A DNA stretch of 64,000 nucleotides. It comes from Riptortus pedestris. Lineage: Eukaryota > Arthropoda > Insecta > Hemiptera > Alydidae. Positions 10,971 to 21,558 of the stretch are shown here, piece by piece (positions within the stretch are counted from its first letter, which is position 1; each line of letters opens with the position of its first letter). The stretch covers positions 6,381,001 through 6,445,000 of the forward strand of contig CM032229.1 in the NCBI GenBank assembly GCA_019009955.1. Direction: 5' to 3'. The translations under genes and the position numbers were made by a program. Under the pieces are notes generated by a model. It ran no database searches and had not been told where the DNA came from. It saw only the letters and a list, made by a program, of their open reading frames with translations.

Positions 10971-11299
10971 TCCTCAATTAGTGTCATTCCATTATTTCCT
11001 ATGCTCTCCATAGGTAGTCCAGTGCTCTTCCAATAACGCACAGATCCACCACTACAAACGATCCCCTACCTCCAGATATTGAAGAGGGACAATAATCGTC
11101 ATTTAACTGCTTAAAGTATTCTTACAAAGTCGCGTCGTTTTATTTGTTTTCGGCATCGAAAGCCAACTCAAAGGGTCTTGAAGTTCGCTGTGCTCAATAT
11201 TGGCGGAGCACTGGCTTTGATGTCCAGTGTAGGTTTCAACTCACAGCAAACATGAATACGTTTTCTCCTAGATGAAACGTACTCAAAATATTATTTATT

Positions 11300-11300
<1 letters not shown>

Positions 11301-11343
<43 letters not shown>

Positions 11344-11353
11344 TTTTTTTTTT
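11301..11353. repeat. Long homopolymer T tract
   Basis: There are 42 T, one G, then 10 T. It could be the A-tail of a minus-strand retroposed copy or an expanded slippage tract; no retroelement body was recognised directly adjacent. Confidence 0.8.
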
Positions 11354-11935
11354 ATCTGAAGCCCTAGTAAACTTCTGACTTGGTCTGGTTTCCTCAGGCC
11401 TGTCAGACCTGTTGGGGTAAGGACAGTTCCCCTTCTACTGAACGAGACGCTCTAATTATTTATTGTATGTCCATACCTTTACTCTTATGGGAATTCTTAC
11501 TTCGGGCAGCAGCGAGTTTGAACTCATACTTTGGGTAGCAGAGAGCTTGAACTCTTACTTTAGTAGCGTGTTTATGGTTGAACGTCGGTCTACAGCTGGT
11601 CCCCCTGTCATATGCTACAGGACTCTCATCCACCTCCTTTCAGGTAGATTACACTAGTTTGTAATACCCAACACCTTGAAACTTTCCGCAAACGCCCAGC
11701 AAATGTCCTGTCTACATTGGCAGAAATGGGAGATTTCCTTATCTATTTTCATCCTTGTTAATTGCTTGTTGAAAAGCATTATACCACTCAAATGCGGAGT
11801 CAATGTCCTGGATTAATCATTAAGGCTATTCTCGATGTTCCCTCGCTGGAGGGAGTGCTGAGCCATATTACAGAAAATGTTGAGGAATCAAGTATAAACA
11901 CGCTGCGAAAGTAAAACTTTAGCAGTTCAAGTTAT
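11354..11935. repeat. Imperfect tandem 32-bp units and an inverted partner
   Basis: Three degenerate units of the type TACTTNGGGNAGCAGNGAG-NTTGAACTC lie at about 11498-11575. The motif AGTAGCGTGTTTATGG near 11556 has an inverted diverged partner (ATAAACACGCTGCGAAAGT) near 11894. Function is unknown. Confidence 0.35.
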
Positions 11936-12110
11936 GGATATATAATAGAAGAGAACGTAATCGCATTTGCTGGGATTTGAACCCTATACAGGAAATCAAA
12001 GCCAGTACTCCGCTAATACATAGCACGGCAAACTTGTACTCAAGTCCCATTGAGGTGGCATAAATGTAATGCGGTGACTTGGCAAGAATAAACTACTTTA
12101 AGCCGTTAAG
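11936..12110 (-). mobile_element. tRNA-like SINE remnant
   Basis: On the minus strand GGGTTCAAATCCCAGC resembles a B box, preceded by a tRNA-like region. Support is weak and there is no second copy. Confidence 0.35.
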
Positions 12111-12949
12111 TGATGATTATTGTTCATATCTCTTCAAATAAAAGCGTGTTCATTTGCTACCAGAGTGCGCGATGATCGGTTCTTGTATAGTAACAAGACC
12201 CTAGTGTATCACGTCGGGATTACCAAGGACGTTAATTCTTCAGGATACAGTCTTCTCGAAAGATAATAAATCTGCTAAAAAATCTAGTTATTTTATTAAC
12301 TTCAATTAATTTGTGGACCTTTCCTTTACATTCTGTCAAATTAAATTAATTTTTCCTCTCATTTAATACCCCCAAATCCTTAAAATATATGATAAACTGG
12401 AGACGAATTTAAAGAGGCAAGTCATGATATCTTATAAGACTTGCCTTAACAGCCCGTAAGTATGGCTGATACTCAACTATGGAGGAGGAATGCCCTGTCA
12501 TATTTCGGTGGCAATGCAGACTTACTTGAGCTATTTTTCTATTCTCGAAGCTTCTCTGCTGCTTATCTGTGCCGGACCCTGGAAACGTATAGCCTGAAGC
12601 TTGAATATCGCATAGCTCCAGAAAAGTGTGCAAAACCCCAGCTTTGAACAATGCAGAGCCTCTTACATACCAGTATGTTGTATCCAAGTATTGGACCACT
12701 TCCATACACCCGAATATGTACATTGTTGGAAGTATTGTAAGATACTTGCCGTTGTATGGATGTTTTTACTTAGACCTATTGAAGCCTATTTAAATGGAGA
12801 CCTGAGACAGGGGTGGGGATGAGAGGGTGATTTATGAAGGGCGACATAGGTGTGAGTGAGATATTAGAGATAGGACAGGTGCTATGACCCAAGATTAATA
12901 ACATGGCCGTACAAGAGAAACAATGCCACGGCCAGAGAATGGCTGTCTG
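12111..12949. other. Intronic sequence, nothing recognised
   Basis: One small inverted repeat (GGCAAGTC...GACTTGCC at about 12416-12445) is present. Overlapping open frames at 12409-12723 on both strands show no domain similarity. Confidence 0.4.
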
Positions 12950-13310
12950 TGCATTGTTGTCCTGTCGCTCAAGATCCCTCTCCTCCAGAAATCAATCTAA
13001 CCCTCCAGCCCTTATGAATCCAATTTAAATATTTTTACATTCATACATCCGCCTCCTCTTGTAATCACTCCCCCTAGTCGCTCCCCTTCCATTTTTTTTA
13101 TTCCTTTTCATTATTATTACAATAATTCATTGGAGTATTCAGCGGTTTCCAAGTCATTTGACGGAATGGATCAAAGATTATGACTGCTGTAATCTCTGCT
13201 TCATGTTTATGGAGCAGTGGGGCGTTTGCCAAGCCTCTTCCTATGCAGATTCATATCTGCCATTCTATTCTCCAGTCCATGCTGCCAGTTAAGCCCTATA
13301 TATAACCAGA
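12950..13310. promoter_or_regulatory. Candidate intronic cis-regulatory island
   Basis: This is a unique-looking segment of balanced composition with a TCF-like site in GGATCAAAGATTATGAC, K50-homeodomain-like TGTAATC and GTAATCAC, and the inverted pair GCAGATTCATATCTGC. It is inferred to be regulatory; conservation is untested. Confidence 0.3.
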
Positions 13311-14027
13311 ATTCAAATTTAACAAGGCCGCGAAGATACTCAGTAAATATAGTATGAAGTGGAAATCATATGCGTGAAAATGCAAAATTACAATAAGTTT
13401 GAGAAATATGTCCAAATTATAGAGATGTTTTCTCCTCCTCATAGTCAACCTATGAGAAGTTATTTATTTGAGTACATATTCCATTTTGTCCGAGCATTGC
13501 TTTCCTGGAAAACGACTCTTTGTACTTTATAGGAGCATCTGATCCATCTGGATGGATTTAAAATCCTATTCGATTTCATATTTCATGTAACATTTTTCAT
13601 AATAATGTTCGTGTAAATTATAATTATAATTACATGTACATGCATGACTGGGACTCAGGAATTCATTAAAACATTAACTGAAAGTTGTACCATAATTGGA
13701 AGCCGTGCTATTCATGTAAGCTTTCACATGTTTGTAAGTTCTATCATAAATATGGGCTAACAGAGTCCCAATGTCTGGCCTACAGGTTGGATGGATCACA
13801 TTTATAGTCTACTACTTAAATGCCAGACCTAGTTGCAAAGTTGACTACATTTACTTTAAAGTCTGAGCTTGTATGTGGTACCACATTATTTATTAGACAC
13901 GCCATGCTAGTCGCTTTAGGCCTGCTTGTAAGTTGTAGATCCTACGGCAGATTTGTAAGGTCTGGCATATCATATTTATAAGGCAAGACATGCTTGTAAG
14001 ATACTTTAATAAGTTTCCCTGTTGCAG

Positions 14028-14185
14028 AGAGTGGTAAATGCGAGCCAGGGTTCCCCTACCCCGGTCCTCCGTACGAGCCTTACTTCCTACAACACGGAGT
14101 CAACCCCATCGACAGGCTGTACTCCATGCAGACATCCTACTTCTGCGGGGCCGAGGAATCCCCTCTCATGGATCAGGGACAATAG
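14028..14185 (+). CDS. Lmx1: Lmx1-type LIM-homeodomain protein, terminal exon with diagnostic C-terminus
   Basis: The exon starts after TTGCAG with AG, completing the codon left at 10593. It encodes a proline/tyrosine-rich segment (GFPYPGPPYEPYFLQHGV), then NPIDRLYSMQTSYFCGAEE and a short tail ending at TAG 14183-14185. The NPIDxLYSMQxSYF block is the conserved extreme C-terminus of LMX1A/LMX1B proteins and is what makes the assignment specific. The three exons together give 156 residues after homeodomain position 46, comparable to vertebrate LMX1B. The tail after SYF is about 13 residues longer than I recall for vertebrate proteins. A 3'UTR probably follows, with AATAAA at 14576-14581. Confidence 0.92.
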
Positions 14186-14829
14186 GCGCAACGATTGTAA
14201 TTTGGCACAAGAGGCACTGAGAAGTCAAACATGATGATAGCCGACAGACTTGAGATATTGAGCGTTCCCTGGTATTTCCTAGCAAATATACGATCTACAG
14301 GATATTCTAAACTTAGTATGAGGATTAGCTTACTTGGTTGAAGGCGTTACGAATGAGTTACAAGATCACAGCTGTGATATCTTACAACAAGATACATAAC
14401 TAAAGTTCCTAGTTGATTTCTTCAAACACCGCACTAAAGGATTCAGAGAAAACGCATACAATGCCAGAATTTGTATCTGTTATTCTGGAGAGGAGGTTCA
14501 AGTGGTCATTAATTATGGCAAAAACCTGGTGACGACGTCATTCGCGTAATATATGTACGACTGATTGGGTTAAGTAATAAAAACGGACTTCTTTTGGAGG
14601 GACAACGCTATTTTTACTTATAAAACTTTGTGAGTAACTGTCACACAGTTCTACTTTATACGGGAATGTAGCGCTTCATAGCAAATAGAATTAGCAAAAG
14701 GCTATCCTAATAATCGACTTAGGGTTTGCTTAGGAACTTCAAAAGCGGAACTTAATAATAAATCGTAACTGTTAGGATAAATGGCGTATTATTCTTATTA
14801 TAGTCTTTTTGTTGAGAAAATTGAAGTTT
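14186..14829 (+). other. Probable Lmx1 3'UTR and flank
   Basis: No coding sequence is present. Poly(A) signal candidates AATAAA occur at 14576-14581 and 14757-14762. The transcript end cannot be fixed from sequence alone. Confidence 0.4.
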
Positions 14830-15063
14830 AATAAGATAATATATTATTATTTATTAACGTCCGCCTTTTGCTAATATGACTAATACTGCAGCTTGCCAGG
14901 TGTGGCTAGGAGATAAGGATTTTTTCTAATGAGTCCGCCACATTAAATGAAATCCTTAGTCCCACGCTGGCTAAAAAGAACTAGTATCCTATAGATAACC
15001 CGTCCTGATTAGCCGCAGAAACAAAAAGTGGTCGTTAATAATAATAATATATTATCTTATTAA
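14830..15063. mobile_element. Two SINE S1 tail fragments in inverted (head-to-head) arrangement
   Basis: The left half is a minus-strand S1 tail (TTATTATTTATTAACGTCCG) and the right half is a plus-strand S1 body and tail (CCTTAGTCCCACGCTGGCTA ... GTTAATAATAATA). Outer ends are complementary over about 25 bases (AAGATAATATATTATTATT / AATAATAATATATTATCTT), so the locus can fold back. Confidence 0.65.
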
Positions 15064-15149
15064 ACGACAATTTTCTCAAATAAAGAAAAATCAAAAGTAA
15101 GTAAATAAATAAATAAAGATAAGTGTGTAACTAAATTGCTTAATACCAG

Positions 15150-15490
15150 ACGCTAGATCTCATTCAGGACCTGGGTCTATGAGACTATTTTATATCATTG
15201 GGTGTTGTTCAGCATCCAGCCACCGCAGCCCATATCTGCCTCTCTACCTTTCTCCACCAGGTGCTGCACACATCAATAATCATGATTAGGGAACACCCCT
15301 GTCCTAACTTGTACTACTTGATAGTTATCAGTCTCGCTATTAGTTTCCATCCTTGCTTCTACTCTCTTATAGCTCCAAATATCTCGTACAGAGCTCGTCT
15401 TTTCGTCTTGGCGAGAGTCCATGTTCCACTGCCATATTTAAATGTAAGTCCAATGACCGTTTTATAGTTTTGCCTTTCCGGAGAGACTCT
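15150..15490 (-). pseudogene. LINE reverse-transcriptase C-terminal fragment, degenerate
   Basis: The minus strand reads YKTVIGLTFKYGSGTWTLAK, then TKRRALYEIFGAI. This matches the RT thumb motif of RTE/R1-like LINEs (LxxPVLTYGSETWTL...LRVFERKILRKIFG). A second block lower down reads KVERQIWAAVA, which resembles the terminal WRxxV region. It is broken by stops and 5'-truncated. Confidence 0.5.
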
Positions 15491-16506
15491 TAAAGAGAAG
15501 AGCTTTCAGCAGAACATATTAAATATTTCAATCAGGGAAATCGCGCTGATTCTTTGCAAAGAATTATCTTAAGAAGGAAAAATTGTTCAAATGTAGATCT
15601 GTAGACATCGCTAAGAGGACAGAAGTCCAATCCAATTCTGGTTGGGAACGTAAACAGAACGTTGCCGACTTATAGTTATCCAATCTTACAATATCTTATG
15701 AAGCCTTTGAACGAATCAGAAAATAAATGTTTATTATACATAAAGTGATTTTTTAAAGTCTAATCATTTTTTGCATACTTCACAGATCAGCGATATTATA
15801 ATAAGCAATTGATAAATATTTATTCTAAAGGAATTTACTCAAAATAAAAAAAGTCCTTCACAAGTAATGAAACAACTATTTTTTTCTGAAAGAGCATACA
15901 TGTTTAACTTCCCAGTGCCTCGAATCTTGAAAGTCGCTAGTGCAAAAGAAGATTTGGTGTTTTCCTTTAGCAAGTGACGTTCGTTAAGTATTTACGTTTC
16001 ATGTCGGTGTCGTTTAAAATGTTGGCATTACCAATCAATTCTTATCTGATAACAATGTTGACATTTGATATCATTTTGTTAATTGTATGTAATAATATAT
16101 TCGATTTGTTAATGTAAAAATAAAGTTATGTGGTTTTTTATACTTCAAATTGTTTCAATAACTTACTTGTACTGTGTAAATTACTGACTAAGATGAGACC
16201 AAATAAAACTTTTCAAATCAAAAAGAAACGTTCTTTACAATTTTTATTGAAAATCATGATTCTGCATACAAAACTTGCGTCACGCAGGAGCTGTCAGGTT
16301 TCCTAAGTGTTGCAATTATACACACGATGACATCATATCACATTATTTTCTCTCTTTCTCCCTTAGTAGGGGACACTATGTTTACAATGCTTGAATTTTT
16401 GATTAAGAAATAATTTAACTAAAAATCGCCTGAGGAGGAGTCTGAAAAAGCAGAACTTCATATAACTCTGTTAGTATTCGAGTAATAAAACAATGACTGT
16501 TATTCT
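15491..16506. other. Intergenic AT-rich sequence, nothing recognised
   Basis: No domain, RNA gene or clear repeat was found. Confidence 0.4.
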
Positions 16507-16706
16507 TAGACGGTGGCTTAATCTCACACGGTAAACCTAGACTGGCGAGTTCGATTCCCACCTGGCCAATAGGAATTTATTCAGTGACCAACTCATTATA
16601 TAAAATCAGTATTCCCTCCCTGGTAAGAAAAGGGTGATTACCTGTTGATAACCCGTCAAAATTAGCCTTAGTAGCAAAAACTAGACGTTAGTAAATAGTA
16701 ATGATA
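16507..16706 (+). mobile_element. tRNA-derived SINE S1, plus strand
   Basis: It has GGTAAACCTAGACTGGCGAG, the B-box TTCGATTCCC and then the body GGAATTTATTCAGTGAC, CCCTGGTAAGAAAAGGGTG, GATAACCCGTC. It ends near GACGTTAGTAAATAGTAATG. The A-box half is truncated. Confidence 0.8.
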
Positions 16707-17221
16707 CCAGTCGCTTGATATATTTTCAAATGCGCAGATTGACAATTACGGCTAACAGAGCATTAACAGACAAATCCATATGTTATCTGACCACATTTTC
16801 TATCAAGGATATATGCATATTTACAGAAAATCGCGTCTTCAGCACTATTTCAACAGCTGATTTGAAAGTAGTGTTGGACTGAATTCTTCGTTGAAAGGAA
16901 ACATGAAAGATCATGTTTAGCAATGACCGAAAAAAGTATGACTTTTGGAGCCAAAATATAGTTTTATATGGCATTAACATAAATGATTTTTATGGAAGAG
17001 AAGTATATATAATTTTTCATACAAAGATAACGCATGAAAAAGAATTGCATGTTTTATTGTATTTCAAATTATGGATATGGGTGGAAAATTATAAATGTTT
17101 TTATGATATTTCGTATGAAATATTCTCATAGAAAAGAATGATATGTTTTATGGTATTTCACATTAAGGATACATGTGGAAAATTTTACGTTTGAATACGG
17201 ACCTATGTTCGTCGTCGCTTC
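16707..17221. other. AT-rich intergenic sequence, nothing recognised
   Basis: There is a short direct repetition (GAAATATTCTCATAG, TTTCAAATTATGGATATGGGTGGAAAATT-like segments near 17060 and 17155) but no known element. Confidence 0.35.
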
Positions 17222-17669
17222 GTCAGTTTTAGCAGATTTCTCTTGAGGGAAATCAGCTATCGAGGTGGCACTCATGACGTGATTTTCGGAAAATTTCTTT
17301 GATTGTTACCAAGCTCGATATTTAAACGTTTTATGCAAAAATAAAGACCGAGTTCGTTTATGGCTGAAATCGGACCAGTGGGAGGGGGGTTTAGAGGGGA
17401 GGATTTCGAAAATTCGAAATATCTCTGTTATTATGCGTCGGATCGAAGTATTGTATTAAAACAATATTATTGAAAATGTAAAGTTGGATAAATGTTGTTA
17501 TTTACGTTTATTCACTATCTTTAATATTATTAAGATATTTGCATTTTTTAGTTCTCAATTAGGAATTATTATGAGTATTCTTACTCGTTCTCATTGAACT
17601 TTTATGTGTTGAGATAAATGAATTTACGTGACGCACGTGGGAAATATTCTTAGTTAATGGAGCCCCTGC
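17222..17669 (-). mobile_element. HINE-like repeat, first of a head-to-tail pair
   Basis: It starts with TTTTAGCAGATTTCTCTTGA. It lacks the terminal module and (TA)n (deleted between GATTTTCGG and TTTGATTGTTACC) and has module A intact (GGCTGAAATCGGACCAGTGG, AAATATCTCCGTTATTATGC). It ends at CACGTGGGAAATATTCTTAG and GCCCCTGCGTGAC. The final GGAC of the usual GACGGACTTTT end is missing at the join with the next copy. Confidence 0.85.
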
Positions 17670-17835
17670 GTGACTTTTTAGCAGATTTCCCTTAAGGCTA
17701 TTATTGCTATTGAGGTTGTACTCATGACGGAATTTACGAAATTTTTCTTCAAATGTCCATCGATCCTACCTAGTAGATGACGAAAATGAGGTCCGTTCAA
17801 CTATATATATATATATATATATTTGTATTTATCGT
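17666..17835 (-). mobile_element. HINE-like repeat, second of a head-to-tail pair, truncated
   Basis: It begins at the join (GCGTGACTTTTTAGCAGATT), keeps the terminal module (GTTGTACTCATGACGG, CATCGATCCTACC, GATGACGAAAATGAGGTCCG) and ends just past a (TA)n tract. Confidence 0.8.
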
Positions 17836-18474
17836 TACCGTTATCGTGTGCTATCTCGCAAATTATCTCAAACTCTTTATCATATTTGTTCTGTGAGAAC
17901 GGTAGTGTTTAAAATTTTTCGAAATGCAGCGAATTTGAGTTGTGTTGTACGGCTCGATGTGGCATGTATTATAGAGGCTTACAGTTGGTAAGCGCAATCA
18001 ATGCAAGAGTGTACAAAGTACATAGTCTATGATAATTTCTGCAGGAACACTGGCTGTATTAACAGTTTTTGTACTCCTTGCTTTCCAAAATAAATAAGAT
18101 ATCTTTCAATGGACTTCCCTCTGCTAAAACGAAGAAAAACAACCGAAAAGTGAAACCCAAATTAAATAAAAAGTCCTTATCCCCGGCCTGCTTAAACCAT
18201 ACAATTGCTATTTCTAAGCCTTTGAAATACAGCCGTCGTCGGAATAAAATCAGTTTTCTATTTCTCCCTTAGTAAACTAAGTTGTCCTTTGCATACAAGA
18301 CATGAAATATATGCAAGGATTGAAATGATTCAAGAAACCTTCCTTTAAGTAAAAACCGCCAGGCCATGGAGTAAGTAAAAATAACACCATTGCTGATATA
18401 ACTTATACCTATTCAACCTATGGCATTAGGTATATTGGTATTTACAAACTGTACCCATTCTCGAAACTTGCACT
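17836..18474. other. Intergenic sequence, nothing recognised
   Basis: The short open frame at 18069-18272 is lysine-rich and has no domain similarity. Confidence 0.35.
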
Positions 18475-19793
18475 TCCAGGGCCAACCTTGAGAGGATCTC
18501 TAGGGCTCCTCTCAAACCACAGCAGAAGATGGAGCTCCTCACAACGTTTTTTCTACCTGGGATTTTTCATAGAGGTACATTTGGCGTCACCTATCAGTAC
18601 ACATTGATGAGGCAATCGGTTCTGATGTGTCAGAGATGACTGTGGCTACCTCAGGAAACTCCTTGCTCCTTTTTTCGAGCCCCAGCGAGATTCAGTGGTC
18701 TCGAGATTCTTCGGTTTGAGGCTTGATGCCGAACTTAAGAGCAAGGGTTCTCTGGGCTGGATGATGCCCTGGAGAACTTTGGGATGATGTCCGAGGCTCG
18801 ATGAGCTATGACTTTCTATGGCATGGGGAATGTCCTCCACATACTAGGGCCCAGGAGATTGAAAACCTCTATTCCACAGTTGTTGGGCATGACCTGAGTG
18901 GTGTGGAGGAGGTGGGGGCCTCCTCGGCTTGGCTGGTATGGAGATCCCACGATACGGGTATGTCGGGGCGTGACTACGTCCAGTGCCTGAGGTTGTATGC
19001 GGGAGCACTCCCTGACCGAGTCCGGTTGTCACGGGGGATTGGCAGAAAGACGGATGGCTCAACCAGATGCAGACTGGGCTGTGGAAGAGATGAGACACAA
19101 GTGCATGCTGTCAACCACTGCCCGGCAATGCGGGCACGTTAAGGCATCATGCAGTAGTGAAGCTTCTTAGTGAGTCCTTACAGAGAAGTGGATGGAGGGT
19201 TTTCGTCGAGAAGCGGGAGGAGGTGTGCAGGCTGGACATTATTATTGCCAACGAGGAAGAGCTGGTCATCTTGGATGTTACTGTCGTGACAGGGCTCATT
19301 AAGGACTAGACCTTCAGTCAGCTGAAAGTGGAGAAGTATGGCAAGGAGTGGGTGCTGAGCGGCCGCCACAGGCAGTATGGCGAGGAGGCGTAGGGTCATT
19401 CCGGTCACTGCTACATATAAAGGAATTCGGGCCAAGTGCACTGCGAAGGAGCTTAGGAGTATTGGCGTGGGTAGCAGAGTCCTGCACTGGATGACCCTGC
19501 AGATACTTCGGGGTGGCAATATGAATTTCGAAACATTTAGGAAAATGGCCACCCTCCGAACTGGATGCAGTCGTCGGCGTGAAGTGCTCCCAAGGACGTA
19601 GCCCGGGGTAAAACTGGCCCACCGCTGTGTGAGCACCTGGTTTGCTGCCTAATCTTTTATAAAGTAGTTATGAGTTTTTATTTTGGCATTATGTTTGTTC
19701 TTGTTCTTTTGTATGGGCTGGCAGAGCTGTTTTTTTTCTCTGTCATTGTAGTTTTGTTTTGTATTTTGTTTATTTTTATGTATTAAAAAAAAA
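18475..19793 (+). mobile_element. R2-superclade LINE, 3' portion (5'-truncated)
   Basis: Pieces in linear order on the plus strand match the C-terminal half of R2-type LINE proteins. They are the post-RT region (SRAPLKPQQKMELLTTFFLP), FFRAPARFSGLEI, MSGRDYVQCLRLYAGALPDR and a CCHC-like zinc motif (CRLGCGRDETQVHAVNHCPA). A restriction-like endonuclease block follows (RHHAVVKLLSESLQRSGW, then DIIIANEEELVILDVTVV). The C-terminal tail is STKELRSIG-like, VGSRVLHWMTLQILRGG. Frameshifts and stops interrupt it, so it is inactive. The 3'UTR runs to an A run at about 19785-19793. R2 itself inserts into 28S rDNA; no rDNA is visible here, so this is either a relative with another target or a misplaced copy. 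Confidence 0.8.
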
Positions 19794-19867
19794 TTGTTTG
19801 TTATGTCTAGTCTGTCCTAGATGTATTAGGCAAGCTTCTCCGAGTCACCTTGGATGGGTGTAGGCAC

Positions 19868-19933
19868 ACTATTTTACCTGTAGGGTCAAACTATTTTACC
19901 TGTAGGGTCAAACTATTTTACCTGTAGGGTCAA
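19868..19933. repeat. Three perfect 22-bp tandem repeats
   Basis: The unit ACTATTTTACCTGTAGGGTCAA (22 bases, seen as ACTATTTTACC + TGTAGGGTCAA) is repeated three times without a mismatch, just downstream of the R2-like 3' end. It may be the tail repeat of that element or a small minisatellite. Confidence 0.9.
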
Positions 19934-20049
19934 TTTCAAAGGGTATAGCGATCCCAAATGTATAGCCGTTTTCCTTTTAATGTATCTAATGTATTTTGTT
20001 AAATTGAGTGGTAAATGCAATGTCATAAATTATCGAAAATAAATTTTTT

Positions 20050-20120
20050 ATATATGATGGACATATGAGGAAATATTACGAAAATCATGTTTTGAGTATG
20101 ACCTCAATAGCTGATGTCCC
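20050..20120 (+). mobile_element. HINE-like repeat terminus, left part of a copy split by piggyBac
   Basis: GAGTATGACCTCAATAGCTG and GATGTCCC followed by TTAA is the terminal module up to the centre of the family palindrome. The right half of the palindrome (TTAAGGG...) resumes at 21555. Confidence 0.8.
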
Positions 20121-21558
20121 TTAACCCTCCGTTAGGTTCGGGTCATTTCCAAACGACTCTAGGCGTGGGTCTCCTATGAGGTGACGATGGAGAAATATGT
20201 TGATAAAACTGCTTCTTGAGGCAAAAATAGAGTTAAACAAATATTAAAACTATTTAGAAAAACTAAAACTATTAAAACTTATCAGAACAAATAGTAAAAC
20301 TATTTTATTTTAAACTATTTTAAGTTAAAAGTAACACATGAACATGTCCTACAACTATCAAAAATATTAATTCATTTCAGGTAACATAAAGCAATATATG
20401 AACAATAAATTCTTTAGTTACTACTTACTTAGCTAATAGAAAAAATATATAAAAAGTACAATAAGAATAGTTTAGAACTACCTAATCATTTGATTTCTGC
20501 AGGAATAACAAATAATAGAAAACATTTAAGATATAAAAGGAAATTAAAACGTTTCACGTCGAATCTTTTAGTGCCATCTAGTTTCTACTGAGGTGAGTTT
20601 CTCGCTCCTCTGTATGTGCCAGCTAAGTAAAGAAGGCCTACATCGGCTTTTATTTCTGGAAAGTCCGTCTCTTTTTGGCTTCCATCTGCCTAGAAAATTC
20701 TGACTCAACGATTTTTATAAATTTGTTTGTGTCGTGCTCAATACTACTAATAATCGTCTCATCAAAGAGACAGAACTAGCAGTCAAGTTCATTAGTAGCA
20801 TCCTTTGGAGTCCCTTTCACTCCCGGAAGGTGTGTCAATACATTTTGTTTTCCTATTTTACTATTCTATTAAAAAGGGGGTTTCCTACACTCAAAACGGT
20901 CAACTATCTTTCTGTTCACTCTTCTCAATGCAGCATATTTTTCGTGTGTGACTGCTCTTCCTGCCCATCACTTTCCGATTCCACGTCACTTTCTCCAGTC
21001 TCTGAGTCAATACCCCGTTCTTCCATGCAGTCTTCAAATTGCGAATCTGTGCCGTTCTGAATGTTATCGTCTTCTTCGAAAGGATCCAGTAACGTGTGGT
21101 AGAGTCTAGCAATGTCAATTTGATTACTGAAGTCATTAAATACGTATTTCCTGGTCCATTTTTTCTGAAAAATGTAAAAAAAATGCATAGTTAGACGCGG
21201 TCACCTCAGAGGTGAATTCCCTATTTAGTAGGTATTTTTAACTAATCAAAAACAATCAAGGCACTGCAAACGTCAAATGATAAAAATGTCTAAGATATAG
21301 ATATAGATTAATAGATTAAATAAGGAAATAAAAAAAATTGAAATACTTACAATTTTGGTCGCAGTGCACCTGTGGGGTGATTTTAGCACAAGGAACGTAC
21401 TTTGTACAAACTTCGAAGGTCAAACCTATACTGTTCTAAGGAGGAAGGGAAGGTTGAAACATTGCTGGAGACGGAAGTCGTTGGGCCCACTAAATCGGAA
21501 GTTATTGGAAAAAACACCTCAAAGATGCACCCACACGCCGCGACTTAAAGAGGGTTAA
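20121..21558 (-). mobile_element. piggyBac-like DNA transposon, internally deleted, with TTAA duplications
   Basis: The element spans 20125-21554 and is flanked on both sides by TTAA, the piggyBac target duplication. Both ends begin TTAACCCTC when read inward (left TTAACCCTCCGTTAGG, right TTAACCCTCTTTAAGTCG). At about 1.43 kb it is well short of an autonomous copy and retains only the transposase N-terminal part on the minus strand. The flanks reconstitute a HINE terminus (GATGTCCC + TTAA + GGGCTATCTG), which fixes the boundaries independently. Confidence 0.85.
20560..21188 (-). pseudogene. piggyBac-like transposase, N-terminal fragment
   Basis: The minus strand begins with an acidic N-terminal region at about 21188 (LLDPFEEDDNIQNG, then DSETGESDVESESD), typical of piggyBac transposases. 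After stops and a frameshift come HLPGVKGTPKDATNEL, LFDETIISSIEHDTNKFIKI and EIKADVGLLYLAGTYRGAR, matching the first block of the DDE_Tnp_1_7 domain (HLPGPKGxAKxxxTPxE...FFxxxIxxxIVxxTN...ExKAFIGLLYLxG). The catalytic aspartates that follow in the family are missing, as is the C-terminal cysteine-rich region. It is not functional. Confidence 0.8.

Larger units (their letters stand above)
10594..14027 (+). other. Lmx1 last intron (3.4 kb)
   Basis: It has a GTAACA donor and a TTTCCCTGTTGCAG acceptor. It contains tRNA-like SINE remnants, a long T tract, imperfect repeats and a GC-richer island at 12950-13310. Confidence 0.8.

Noticed and set aside
17222..17835. CRISPR-like direct repeats
   Set aside because: The repeats are long dispersed transposon copies in a eukaryotic genome; there is no regular spacer structure.
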